64,000 nucleotides of DNA from Nakazawaea peltata (GCA_001599355.1 BCGQ01000001.1:437135-501134); one strand, 5' to 3'; numbered from the stretch's first letter, positions 51,827 through 61,466 are shown. Notes: a model not told the origin generated them from the sequence alone. Numbers and translations: made by a program.

Positions 51827-52507
51827 ATGTTCCAAAATTCCGTCCGTGCTTTGACCAGAAAGTCAATTGGAGTCAACAGAGTTGCTCCAGCTTTGACCAG
51901 AACCAAGATCACTTTACCTGACTTGGATTATGATTATGCTGCTTTAGAGCCACACATTAGTGGACAAATCAATGAGTTGCACCATAGCAAGCATCATCAA
52001 ACCTATGTCAATGGTTACAATCAAGCTCTGGAGCAATACCTGGAGGCTCAACACAAGGGTGATGTCAAGCTGACCGTTGCTTTACAACAAGCTCTTAAGT
52101 TCCATGGTGGTGGATACCTTAACCACAATTTGTTCTGGAAGAATTTGAGTCCTTCCAACCTTGACGGTGGTGTCTTACCATCTGAGACTTCTGAGTTCGG
52201 TAAGAAGATTGCTGCCGAGTACGGTTCCATCGATGGTTTGATCTCTTTGACCAACCAAAAATTGGCCGGTATTCAAGGTTCCGGTTGGGCCTTCATCGTT
52301 AAGAACAAGGAGAACGGTGCCATTGAAGTTGTTCAAACTGCCAACCAAGACACCGTCACTGGTCCTTACGTTCCATTGATTGCCATTGACGCTTGGGAAC
52401 ATGCTTACTACTTGCAATACCAAAACGTCAAGGTTGATTACTTCAAGGCTATCTGGAATGTCATCAACTGGAAGGAAGCCGAGAAGAGATTCTTGGCTGC
52501 TGCCTAA
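51827..52507 (+). CDS. SOD2: Mitochondrial manganese superoxide dismutase
   Basis: 226 aa. It removes matrix superoxide. An Arg/Lys-rich presequence (about 1-27) precedes the mature start TKITLPDLDYDYAALEP. Metal ligands are His in ELHHSKHHQTYVNGYN, His in GGGYLNHNLFW, and Asp/His in DAWEHAYYLQY. Length matches the family. CTG codon 82 (GDVK-CTG-T) aligns with Ala in human SOD2 (GDVTAQ). Confidence 0.98.
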   Translation: MFQNSVRALTRKSIGVNRVAPALTRTKITLPDLDYDYAALEPHISGQINELHHSKHHQTYVNGYNQALEQYLEAQHKGDVKLTVALQQALKFHGGGYLNHNLFWKNLSPSNLDGGVLPSETSEFGKKIAAEYGSIDGLISLTNQKLAGIQGSGWAFIVKNKENGAIEVVQTANQDTVTGPYVPLIAIDAWEHAYYLQYQNVKVDYFKAIWNVINWKEAEKRFLAAA

Positions 52508-52571
52508 AGTTGATATTTTTTTATAATATTCAATACTTTAACCTATTTTTTTATTCAACCTATGTACTGTT

Positions 52572-53558
52572 CTATAATACGGCACCGAATCCGAAGGTGA
52601 TTTTGATTGATTTGACATAATATTCTTGGAAGTTACCTTGTACCTTTTCTTCTTCTCCAATTGGAACGCCTTGGAAGTTGACGTACATCGACGTATCAGA
52701 GTCATTTTGTTTGAACTTGATGGTCAATGTAGTATAATGACCTTCTTTCCAATCCAGTAATCTCCATAACATTTGAATTTCCTCATTGGTTACAAGTTTC
52801 AAGATTTTACCCTGGATATTTCCACCGAATAACTTGAATTCGGAGCCTTCCTTTGGCTCAATCTGAGCAGCTGATCTACTCCACAGAGACACACGTTGAG
52901 GGTCCAAGAAAGTGATGAATATTTGCTCAGCTGAAGTGTTGAAAGTAGCATTGATATCTAAAGAAGTGGTGTTGTATAAAGAGCTTTTCTGAGCTGCAAG
53001 AGTAGTCTTTGAATCAGAGGAAGAGGACTTATTGATGAATGTAGATGTTTGAGTCTTTTGTTTGACCTTGAATTCTTGTTGATTGGCCTTGGTGAATTCA
53101 GATTTCACTTGATCTTTTGATACTTGAATATCTGAACTATTAGTAGCGATCAAATCAGGTCCAAATTGACTGATAACTTTTCTCAATTGAGGGATCAATT
53201 TGTTTCTAGTCAATTTCTTCAACTTATCGGTATCGTTTAATGATCCATCCAACGAGATCTCAAATTGATAGTCATCATAATCTTGGTCATATGAGATTTC
53301 TGGAATAGTAATGGTACCATTGATATTGTCATTACCAGTGATTTCAATCTCAGTATTGAAATCAAACAAACTGATCACTTTACCCTTTCTTTGACAAACT
53401 TCCACATCACCTTCTAAGGATTTGATCTTAGTTACTTGGACTTTATCAGAGTCTTCTTCAGCCTTCAATCCTACGACATTCTTGCTGAAATATTCTCTAG
53501 TCCAATCGATACAGTTCTTGTCAACCCAGTGCCAGTTATTTGGATTATTTACTACCAT
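52572..53558 (-). CDS. AHA1: Hsp90 co-chaperone Aha1
   Basis: 328 aa (yeast 350). It stimulates the Hsp90 ATPase. The N-terminal NPNNWHWVDKNC motif and the Aha1-N domain (about 10-155, including ITIPEISYD) are joined by a Ser/Lys-rich linker to the C-terminal AHSA1 domain (about 200-325; YNTTSLDINATFNTSAEQIF, LDWKEGHYTTLTIKF). The C-terminus FGFGAVL is typical. In S. cerevisiae AHA1 follows UPC2 (YDR213W-YDR214W); here it is 20 kb away and inverted. It converges with SOD2. Confidence 0.97.
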   Translation of the reverse strand: MVVNNPNNWHWVDKNCIDWTREYFSKNVVGLKAEEDSDKVQVTKIKSLEGDVEVCQRKGKVISLFDFNTEIEITGNDNINGTITIPEISYDQDYDDYQFEISLDGSLNDTDKLKKLTRNKLIPQLRKVISQFGPDLIATNSSDIQVSKDQVKSEFTKANQQEFKVKQKTQTSTFINKSSSSDSKTTLAAQKSSLYNTTSLDINATFNTSAEQIFITFLDPQRVSLWSRSAAQIEPKEGSEFKLFGGNIQGKILKLVTNEEIQMLWRLLDWKEGHYTTLTIKFKQNDSDTSMYVNFQGVPIGEEEKVQGNFQEYYVKSIKITFGFGAVL

Positions 53559-54207
53559 GATGAGTGATTTGTAACGGCGGTTAGCTGATGATTCTAGTCG
53601 GTTTGGAGTTTTTCAGTGAGCATCGCTCATTGCGCTGAGCTTAAATAGTTGGAGAAGGTCGTGTATGAAAGAAGTTCTAGATTTTTCGGCACGATACCTG
53701 AGCGAAATACGAAATAGAAGTATTAAAAGTTTCGTTTTTCGCTCTCTTTTCTCATTCCCCTTTAATTCAAACATTATCTCCGTCCCTTAAATTAGCTGTC
53801 CCCTAAATTAAGCTATCCCTTAGATTAAGCATGATCACTCTGAGTCAGAATTGTGGCTCACAATAAATCAGTCAATATATTGAGATAAGTAGCGGAGTAC
53901 CGTAGTACCGGGATTTGATCGTTCGTCATAATTCGATCTCCCCTCCCCTCCCAAGAGCCCAATCTCATCCATCATCCACCATGCTCTATTCACCGTCCCT
54001 CCATCCACCACCCCTCCCTCCAACCTAGCCCCTCAACCCTCTCCGTTCTCCCCGGTCCGATCCCGCTCAAACCCTGACCCTCAACTTAAGCGCAGTTCTT
54101 AGCAAAAAAAAGAAACAAACAAAAATCATCTGAGGCTGACAAATTTTTTCACTATAAAGAAGCTCACTTCCTTAGGGCGCTTAGATATTTAAGACTCCAG
54201 GTTAGAT
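53559..54207. other. AHA1-BNA2 divergent intergenic region
   Basis: 649 bp. It has a 16-17-bp triplication (53782-53830) and a long C-rich tract on the BNA2 coding strand (53938-54085), then AAATTTTTTC (54141-54150) and CTATAAAG (54152-54159) before BNA2. No gene is seen. Confidence 0.55.
53782..53830. repeat. 16-17-bp tandem triplication
   Basis: Units gtcccttaaattagct, gtcccctaaattaagct and atcccttagattaagc. Confidence 0.7.
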
Positions 54208-55587
54208 ATGGACTATTCGTTGCCGGTATTATCTGATTACGACATCTCGCTGGAAAACGGGTTCTTACCCGAAGAGTTGCCATTAGAGCGTTTACCTCAG
54301 CTGTATTATGCTCCTTGGGAAGATATCGTCAATAACTTGCCTTCGTTACTTCTTACTAAGAAAATAAGGCTGATAGTTAACAAGCTTCCTGTATTGGAGA
54401 CGCTGCAATTGGCTTCCGTCCCTGAATATAGAAGACTGTACTCCATTTTGGGATTCATGGCTCATCTGTACGTTTGGGGTGTCGATACTCCAGCTACTAG
54501 ATTACCCGTACAGATTTCTAGACCATTAATAGAGGTTTCAGAGAAGTTAAGATTACCTCCATTGGCAACTTATGCAGGTTTGGTGTTGTGGAATTTCAAG
54601 AAGATCATTCCTGATGACAAGAAAGAGCTCGATCTCGATAATCTTACCACTATCAATACTTATACTGGAGGTATGGATGAATCTTGGTTCTATCTTGTGA
54701 GTGTATATTTTGAACAGACCGGTGCTTCACTGTTACAGCATGGTTTAGATGCTATTAAACATTCTAGAGCCAATGAAATCGATCAAGTTGTGTTATCCTT
54801 GCAAAAACTTGCCGAATCGATCGATCAATTGGGTTCCGTTTTAATGAGAATGGAGGAAATGTGTGATCCTCATGTCTTTTACTTCAGAATTAGACCTTAT
54901 CTTGCTGGATGGAAGAATATGAAGGATTTCGGCTTACCAGAAGGTGTATTTTATGGTGCTGAGACTGAACCTCGTCTTTTGGCTGGTGGTTCAAACCTGC
55001 AAAGTTCTTTGTTACAAGCTTTAGATTTGATTTTGAATGTCGAACATACTGCTACTGGAGATAAGACCAGTTCTAATGGTTTCATTAATGAAATGAGATC
55101 ATATATGCCTGGTAAACATCTGGATTTCTTAGATCATCTTTCAAAAGTTAACTGTATTAGATCGTTTGTTATGAAAAATAGTGCTTTACATCCTGAATTG
55201 ACATTATCGTACGATGCTTGTTTGGCTATGTTGAAATCGTTCAGAGACAAGCATATTCAAATTGTCACTCGTTATATTATTTTACAAGCTCAAAAGGTGA
55301 ACAAGATGGGATCTCAATCTACCAAGACTTTGAGATCTGGATTAGCCAAGTCTTCTTCTTCCAAGAAACAACAAACTGGTACTGGAGGAACTGCATTGCT
55401 CCCATTCTTGAAACAATGTAGAGACGAGACAGGAGAGCCAGCAGCCGGAAGTTGGGGTAAAAGAATTTTATCCGATGGAGGTATGTTGAATCCAAAGAAG
55501 AGAAAGATTGACGAACAAAACAAGCCAGTTGGATTAGCTGGAAATTGGGATGATGATATGAGTAATAAGAAACATGGACATTGGTGA
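54208..55587 (+). CDS. BNA2: Indoleamine/tryptophan 2,3-dioxygenase
   Basis: 459 aa (yeast 453). This heme enzyme opens the tryptophan ring and starts de novo NAD synthesis. IDO-family motifs are seen: DLENL-type N-terminus FLPEELPLERLP, the substrate-pocket region GFMAHLYVWG, LPPLATYAGLVLWN, MDESWFYLVSVYFE, and MRSYMPGKHLDFLDHL. The proximal heme His is in RDKHIQIVTRYI near residue 350. A loop KSSSSKKQQTGTGGTALLPF precedes the C-terminal Lys-rich tail. It is the usual fungal length and shows no sign of transfer. Confidence 0.97.
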   Translation: MDYSLPVLSDYDISLENGFLPEELPLERLPQLYYAPWEDIVNNLPSLLLTKKIRLIVNKLPVLETLQLASVPEYRRLYSILGFMAHLYVWGVDTPATRLPVQISRPLIEVSEKLRLPPLATYAGLVLWNFKKIIPDDKKELDLDNLTTINTYTGGMDESWFYLVSVYFEQTGASLLQHGLDAIKHSRANEIDQVVLSLQKLAESIDQLGSVLMRMEEMCDPHVFYFRIRPYLAGWKNMKDFGLPEGVFYGAETEPRLLAGGSNLQSSLLQALDLILNVEHTATGDKTSSNGFINEMRSYMPGKHLDFLDHLSKVNCIRSFVMKNSALHPELTLSYDACLAMLKSFRDKHIQIVTRYIILQAQKVNKMGSQSTKTLRSGLAKSSSSKKQQTGTGGTALLPFLKQCRDETGEPAAGSWGKRILSDGGMLNPKKRKIDEQNKPVGLAGNWDDDMSNKKHGHW

Positions 55588-55700
55588 TAGATATGATAAT
55601 ATATGATGAAGTTTAGTATGGGTGTAGGTATGACATGAATCTGTTAGGTCAGTAGAGCGAGAGTAAGGTGGTGTAAGGTGGTGTAAGGTGAGGGTGGGTA

Positions 55701-55710
55701 ACGGCCGTAG
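55701..55710. promoter_or_regulatory. Related palindrome AACGGCCGTA
   Basis: The core ACGGCCGT matches the two 12-bp palindromes, with one flank changed. It lies between converging BNA2 and HTS1, so a promoter role is doubtful here. Confidence 0.3.
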
Positions 55711-55879
55711 TCTCTGGTAACCTTAGCCTACTTGCACTTCTTAGGCTACTTAAGCCATTAAGTCGTGTATCTTTTACTAATCTAGAGGTACCCCTTTCTA
55801 TTAAAGGTCGTGTACAATATACAAATTTCAACGCTTACATAATCATATCCTTACTTAATGATTTATTCTATATACGTAA

Positions 55880-57514
55880 CTATAATCCTTGGATCAGAGC
55901 AGTGATTTCATCGACTCCAGTCAGATTCCATTCGGCCAACTTAAGTTTAACAACCTCAACTACGTCCTTAGCATCGATTAATTCACCATCATCTGATTCT
56001 CCAGTACCTAACTTCTTTACTCTCAATTTACCATCGGCATATTCCTCTTTACCTAAGATAACACCAATTGGACAGCCCGATTTTTCAGCAGCATCGAATT
56101 GCTTTCTTAAATTTATCTTTTGCTTGTAAGAGAACTCGGTGTTAATACCGGCAGACCATAATTGTTTGGCAACGGTCATTCTTTCCTTCAAGAAACCATC
56201 CCAGTTCTCACCACCACCAACGGCCATGACATAGACATCAGTAGAAGTAGGTCTGATGTTGATTTGTTTGTTGGCCAAGTTTTGCTTGATGATGGAGAAG
56301 ATTCTCTCAACACCAAACGAAATACCGACACATGGGATTTGAGGCAGAGGTTTTCCAGACTTGGATGGGGCAGAGAACATACTGACCAAACCATCGTATC
56401 TACCACCAGCAGCAATAGAACCAACACCAACGTATTCTGAAGCATCGTCATCCTCTTTAAGTTTAGATTTCTTCTCAGCAGCTCCCTTTGGTGGGGCAGA
56501 CAGAGAAGTAACAGCCTCATAAATTAATCCGGTATAATAATCCAAACCTCTGGCCAAAGATAAATCGAACGAGACAAATTGGGAGATTCCAAAGGCTTCT
56601 AAATAATTGGCCAAAGTTTCCATATCTTTCAAACCTTCAACGGCAGATTTACTGGCTTGTAAAGTTTCATTGTTTTGTAAGAGTTGTAAAACCTCGGTAA
56701 TATTACCATTCAATTTAACGAATTCACCGATTTTGTCGGCAACTTCTTCAGGTTGGTTCTTCTCTTCACACATCTCCTTCTTGACAACTTCCCATGGACT
56801 TTTGTCCAATTTATCAACGGCAGAAGAAACTCTTCTGACATCTTCAAGCTTAACACCACAGACTTCAAAAATACCATCCAAAATCTTTCTATGGTTCAAC
56901 TTGATCTTGAAATCTTTGATACCCAAACCGGTCAAACCTTCAACTAAGATATTCAAGATCTCAGAATCAGGAACCATACTGTCATAAGTACCGGCGACAT
57001 CGAAATCACATTGATAAAACTCTCTCATTCTACCTTTAGTCATTGCTGGTTGATCTCTTCTGTAAACTTTGGCGATGTGGTATCTCTTGATTTGTTGGAT
57101 ACCGTTCATAGCAACGTATCTGGCAAATGGGACGGTCAAATCATATCTCAAAGAGGTCAATTCACCACCTTGATCTTCCAAATTGTAGATCAATTTGGAG
57201 TCTTCACCATACTTACCGGATAAGATTTCTCTCAACTCGAAGACAGGAGTATCAATGGTGACACCACCATGTCTCTTGAACAAGGAAGACAAGCTGTTGA
57301 AAATGGACTCTCTGATCACCATATCTTTATCAGCCCAATCTTTGGTACCTTTTGGGGTCTTCAAAGTGAATTGTTGGACGGCATCTTTCTTCTTGGATTG
57401 TTTAGGTTTTTGGGAGGTGGCGGTAACAGTGGCTGCGGCGGCGGCAACTGGCAGTTCAGATGACATGTTTCGTATGCTTAGATAATTCTTTGGTATTAAA
57501 CACCTACGAAACAT
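55880..57514 (-). CDS. HTS1: Histidyl-tRNA synthetase, likely dual cytosolic and mitochondrial
   Basis: 544 aa from the ATG at 57514. A second in-frame ATG at 57466 (MSSELP) gives 528 aa. The first 16 residues ([16 protein letters not shown]) form a basic, amphipathic presequence. As in S. cerevisiae HTS1, the first start probably serves mitochondria and the second the cytosol. Class II motifs: [11 protein letters not shown], motif 2 [21 protein letters not shown], and the HisA signatures [10 protein letters not shown] and GGRYDGLV. A Lys/Ser-rich insert (about 365-390) lies between them. The C-terminal anticodon-binding domain begins near 435 (DVYVMAVGG). Confidence 0.97.
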   Translation of the reverse strand: MFRRCLIPKNYLSIRNMSSELPVAAAAATVTATSQKPKQSKKKDAVQQFTLKTPKGTKDWADKDMVIRESIFNSLSSLFKRHGGVTIDTPVFELREILSGKYGEDSKLIYNLEDQGGELTSLRYDLTVPFARYVAMNGIQQIKRYHIAKVYRRDQPAMTKGRMREFYQCDFDVAGTYDSMVPDSEILNILVEGLTGLGIKDFKIKLNHRKILDGIFEVCGVKLEDVRRVSSAVDKLDKSPWEVVKKEMCEEKNQPEEVADKIGEFVKLNGNITEVLQLLQNNETLQASKSAVEGLKDMETLANYLEAFGISQFVSFDLSLARGLDYYTGLIYEAVTSLSAPPKGAAEKKSKLKEDDDASEYVGVGSIAAGGRYDGLVSMFSAPSKSGKPLPQIPCVGISFGVERIFSIIKQNLANKQINIRPTSTDVYVMAVGGGENWDGFLKERMTVAKQLWSAGINTEFSYKQKINLRKQFDAAEKSGCPIGVILGKEEYADGKLRVKKLGTGESDDGELIDAKDVVEVVKLKLAEWNLTGVDEITALIQGL

Positions 57515-58166
57515 ATATGATTGTTCATACGATTAATGAATGTTAAGCGCTCTTGGTTAGGATAAGTTGGTGGAAAAATTTTTTGGGTTTCCTAATTTGG
57601 AAGTGATGCCCGAAAGGGTGAGCTAAGTAATCAGCCGGTAAGTTGATCAGTGCCCGCTAATGCGCCAGAACGGTAAATCTGAAACTAATTCGTAAAGTGC
57701 TCGGATTCGATAGTGATCGGGTTTAAGTGAAGGGGTAGTGAGATAGCCAAAGAGTTCTCATTCGAATTCGACAAACGACTGACCACATCTCACTTGTTAG
57801 TTACTCATTCCTGATCAGTCATACCACTCCACTTACCCCCATACCCCCTTCTTCCTCCACCGTTTTCCCCCACTTATTTCCTGTCTCCTCCACTTGTTTC
57901 CCCTGCCCTCCTCGGCTATTTCCCTTTTCGTCTCTCTGACTTTTTCCCTAACTTAAGCAAGGCAGATACTTCCAGGCACTAACAGAACAAGCTTGAATAT
58001 ACGTCGTTGTATATACGGTACAGTATATGCATTATACGCTAGCATTAGAAGGTCACATCGCTTGAACTTTCCATTGATCCAATCCACCACCAATTCATAC
58101 TGAAAACCCCACCAACTCATCATCATTACTACGGTGTCTACCTGAAATTTGTACTATAGCCAAATA
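57515..58166. other. HTS1-PKH divergent intergenic region
   Basis: 652 bp. It has GAAAAATTTTTT (57573-57584) near HTS1, a C-rich coding-strand tract (57825-57955) on the PKH side, and TATATACGGTACAGTATATG-like alternation at 58009-58030. No gene is seen. Confidence 0.55.
57573..57584. promoter_or_regulatory. RRPE-like element upstream of HTS1
   Basis: GAAAAATTTTTT, 59 bp before the first HTS1 ATG. Confidence 0.5.
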
Positions 58167-60524
58167 ATGTCAAGGAAGACATCTCCTCGAGACTTTCGAT
58201 TCGAGTCTTGTATTGGAGAAGGATCGTATTCCAAAGTGTATCATGCAGTATCAATTCATAATCATAAGACTTACGCCATCAAAGTCTTGAATAAAAGTCA
58301 TATAGTCAAGGAGAAGAAGATCAAATACGTTAACATTGAGAAAAATACGTTGAATAAATTGGGTCATCATCCTGGGATAGTTACGTTACATTACACGTTT
58401 CAAGATCCTGAATCGTTGTTCTATGTCATTGATTTTGCATTGAACGGTGAATTATTGACTCTCATTCGAAAATGGGGGTCTTTAAGTGAACCTGTCTCCA
58501 AATACTATGCCATACAATTAGTGGACGCGGTGGAATTCATCCATTCAAAGGGTATTATACATCGAGATTTGAAACCAGAAAATATCTTGCTTAATCATGA
58601 ATACAAATTGATGATCACCGATTTTGGTGCTGCCAAAATCTTGGATGACGAGTCAACTCAAACACTGTCGGCTCAACTGATGCAACATTCCGATAGTCGA
58701 GCTGGCTCTTTTGTCGGAACTGCCGAGTATGTTTCTCCAGAACTTTTGAAATACAACCAATGTGGTTTCGAATGTGATCTTTGGGCCATAGGATGTATCA
58801 TTTTCCAATTAATAACTGGGTATCCACCTTTTAAAGGTACAACAGAGTACTTGACATTTGAAAAAATCATCAAATTGGAATATTCCTTCCCGAATTACTA
58901 TATTCCAGGTAAAATTAAACATTTGGTATCGAACTTATTGGTACTTAAACCATCCCAAAGATATACTATCGACGATACTAAACTGCATGAATGGTTTAAA
59001 GATGTAGAATGGACAAATAAAGATTTTGTATGGAAGAGAAGAGTACCTAAATTTGAGAGTTATAATCCAAAGAGGTATTCAAAGAAGGAGACGGGTCAAA
59101 CCCAAAAACGATACGAAACTAAGACGTATACTCCACCTGTTCATCAAACTCCATATGGAGTATCAGGAGCCATGCCTGTTCCTGTTATTCAGAAGAAGAT
59201 CAATGGGCCAGCTACTCAACAACTGATGAACAAGGCGTTGACTCAAAGGTTGATAATGAAGAATAACGAGTTAAATCTGCAACAGAGGAATGCGGCTACT
59301 CTGGCCAGTGCTGCTGTGAATGCAAGCCGACCACAGAATAGGGTTCAAACTCGGGGTTTATCAGCCACACCGCCTTCTTCATCAGCCTCATCTTCGTCAG
59401 CCTCACTCCCACAAGCCACAATCCCACAAGCCACAATCTCATCAGCCCATTCATCAGCTCACCCTTCAATGACTCCAATTACTCTGAAAAAGACTCCACC
59501 TGTTCTCCCACAAATATCCACCAAATCACCTAACACTCCAACTCACAGATATACAAAACCGGCTCTGCCGCAATCCCAGTCCAATTCCCCAAAAAGTCCC
59601 TCTTCTGCTATTGGAAATTTTGTTAAGAAATCATTCAAAAATGGATCCAAAACAGACTCCATCTCCTCCTCTACAGAGACTATCGACTTGTACCCACTCT
59701 TGACCGTCGAAGATATCCCATTGTTGTCTGGAGAGTACATATTAAAAGCCGATAGTATCTACAAATCGGAGCTTCCTTACGCCATGTCGCTGGATCAACT
59801 GGTCAATTTAGATGACACCGTGCTAAACAAAATGATCGATGACAACTACGAAAGTCTTAATAATGATTTGAAATCAAGTTTATTGATCATCACCAACTTT
59901 GGCCGGTTATTGATCTACGAATTCACCCCAGTAACTCTGCCTTCTTTAGATCCGAAGAAGTCACGTGACATTGCGAGAAAGTACAAAGAAACCAAGTTGA
60001 TAGTGGTGAATTTGACTAATAAGAACATCTCAATGTATGAATTTGATGGTGTTTTCATTGTTAAGGATGTCAATTCACCGAATATCATCTTTTTGAATCC
60101 ATTGGATTCGGATGACGTCTCTTCCAATGAGAGATCTTATGCTTCATCACCTTCTAGACCATTTGGAGGGTCGGATCCTCCACTTATCAGGATCAATGAG
60201 AAAGTGTCATGGATTGACACATTATTCAAGGCCAAGGAACTTCTTAAGAGAACCCCCTCGCCTGATTTACTGGATGGAATGAATGGAATGTCCTTAGATG
60301 ATGACAAAAAATCTAATGGACGGAGAAGTACGTCCTCAAGTGCTATCAGTACAAGCAAATCACCAGCTCAAAAGAGATCTAGTTCAAGTGGTAGTATCCC
60401 ATACAATTACACCCAACAACAAAGAGCGCATCCTCCAGCTCATCAATCAAGTTACACTTTCTTAGCTCACGCTAAACAAAATAAGTTTGCCAGTGCCGCA
60501 GCTCTGGCGAGTTTCAAGAAATGA
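58167..60524 (+). CDS. PDK1-type protein kinase (Pkh1/Pkh2 family)
   Basis: 785 aa from the ATG at 58167 (MSRKTSPRDF). It is an AGC master kinase that phosphorylates activation loops of Ypk and Pkc1 in response to sphingolipids and membrane stress. The kinase domain is at about 10-285: glycine loop IGEGSYSKVY, AIKVLNK, HRDLKPEN, DFGAAK and activation segment GSFVGTAEYVSPELL. A long Ser/Pro/Gln-rich linker contains short Ser/Ala-His repeats near 410-440. A C-terminal PH-like domain follows (about 515-700; LLIITNFGRLLIYEF ... WIDTLFKAKELLKR). Pkh1 and Pkh2 cannot be separated from sequence alone. Confidence 0.95.
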   Translation: MSRKTSPRDFRFESCIGEGSYSKVYHAVSIHNHKTYAIKVLNKSHIVKEKKIKYVNIEKNTLNKLGHHPGIVTLHYTFQDPESLFYVIDFALNGELLTLIRKWGSLSEPVSKYYAIQLVDAVEFIHSKGIIHRDLKPENILLNHEYKLMITDFGAAKILDDESTQTLSAQLMQHSDSRAGSFVGTAEYVSPELLKYNQCGFECDLWAIGCIIFQLITGYPPFKGTTEYLTFEKIIKLEYSFPNYYIPGKIKHLVSNLLVLKPSQRYTIDDTKLHEWFKDVEWTNKDFVWKRRVPKFESYNPKRYSKKETGQTQKRYETKTYTPPVHQTPYGVSGAMPVPVIQKKINGPATQQLMNKALTQRLIMKNNELNLQQRNAATLASAAVNASRPQNRVQTRGLSATPPSSSASSSSASLPQATIPQATISSAHSSAHPSMTPITLKKTPPVLPQISTKSPNTPTHRYTKPALPQSQSNSPKSPSSAIGNFVKKSFKNGSKTDSISSSTETIDLYPLLTVEDIPLLSGEYILKADSIYKSELPYAMSLDQLVNLDDTVLNKMIDDNYESLNNDLKSSLLIITNFGRLLIYEFTPVTLPSLDPKKSRDIARKYKETKLIVVNLTNKNISMYEFDGVFIVKDVNSPNIIFLNPLDSDDVSSNERSYASSPSRPFGGSDPPLIRINEKVSWIDTLFKAKELLKRTPSPDLLDGMNGMSLDDDKKSNGRRSTSSSAISTSKSPAQKRSSSSGSIPYNYTQQQRAHPPAHQSSYTFLAHAKQNKFASAAALASFKK

Positions 60525-60554
60525 TAACTATATTCAAGACTATATACACGTTAT

Positions 60555-61097
60555 TTATAATGATGAATCGATGTGTTTTGAGTATTTGCATTTATCTTGC
60601 AATACTTCTATACTTCTTTCTCGTATTATTGACTCGATTTCTTTCTCATTATTGATCCAATTGGTTAACAGGTTGTAGTTTAAGTATTTCAGAGCTTTAA
60701 GATCTTCAACATTACGGGAAGCATATGGATCTAGACGGGGGTCAATTGGTTCGCCTGAATCTATCGGCGAATTTTCAGTCAGATCAATCTCTTTCTTCAT
60801 ATTTATCGCCTCTTGTGAGCAAAACTTGATAGCTTCAGCTCGAGATTTCCAATGTAAAAACAAGTAATTCTCCACAAATGAAGTACACACTTCATCATCT
60901 GAATGCTTGGCGCTCACCTTCGCATGATTATTCAAGATATTGTTCAAATGTTGTTTAATCGTGTCATCAGATGAAAGTCTTGATAACTTGAGGAAAGATC
61001 TTAATGATTTCTGGGAAAGACACAGGTCACGTGATAGGATTGGAGGTTGTGGATGTTTGAATTCATCTGTTGATGAGATTTGAGACCAGAAACTCAT
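60555..61097 (-). CDS. MIX23: Mitochondrial intermembrane-space protein Mix23
   Basis: 180 aa from the ATG at 61097 (MSFWSQ; S. cerevisiae YBL107C starts MSF). In-frame sequence upstream has no ATG. Family hallmarks are the paired cysteines and the pattern SFLKLSRLSSDDTIKQHLNN, then EVCTSFVENYLFLHWKSRAE with Cys after IKF. This matches the Mix23/CCDC58 pattern (DD, LN, C, R, I, C). The role is support of mitochondrial protein import. The 3' end converges with the PKH gene (30 bp between stops). Confidence 0.8.
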   Translation of the reverse strand: MSFWSQISSTDEFKHPQPPILSRDLCLSQKSLRSFLKLSRLSSDDTIKQHLNNILNNHAKVSAKHSDDEVCTSFVENYLFLHWKSRAEAIKFCSQEAINMKKEIDLTENSPIDSGEPIDPRLDPYASRNVEDLKALKYLNYNLLTNWINNEKEIESIIRERSIEVLQDKCKYSKHIDSSL

Positions 61098-61308
61098 ATT
61101 GAACGAGTTGAGACTGGGATGGTTGAAGGTGATTGCGTTGCGATAGTTGGTGACTGGGAATGTCTGGCGATATCTGGCGATGCCCTTGATTTCTGAAGGC
61201 AAATTATTGCCGGCTTTTAACGCGCAAGCTGAGCTAATTATTGAGGGGAAGCGATAGGAGAGAAAGGTGGAGAACGAAGGAAATTGTAGGGAAATCACGT
61301 CAGAAAAT

Positions 61309-61362
61309 CACTGGGAAGCACTGGGAAATCGCTGGGAAATCGCTGGGAAATCGCTGGGAAAT
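61309..61362. repeat. 11-bp tandem repeat, five copies (CGCTGGGAAAT)
   Basis: Units cactgggaag, cactgggaaat and cgctgggaaat three times. Looser GGGAAATC copies continue on both sides. Confidence 0.85.
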
Positions 61363-61382
61363 TCTTAGGAATTTCCTAAGAA
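61362..61382. repeat. Inverted repeat TTCTTAGGAA-t-TTCCTAAGAA
   Basis: Perfect 10-bp arms around one T, directly abutting the 11-bp tandem repeat. Confidence 0.7.
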
Positions 61383-61466
61383 ATCCTTAGAGAATTGTTA
61401 GGAAATCACTAGTGAAATCAATCAAAATTAACGACACTGTCAATTGACTATTAATCCAACCAATTC

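Larger units (their letters stand above)
61098..61466. other. MIX23-HNT1 divergent spacer
   Basis: 369 bp, largely occupied by reiterated GGGAAATC-type words, including an exact 11-bp tandem repeat and a 21-bp interrupted palindrome. No gene is seen. Confidence 0.6.
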
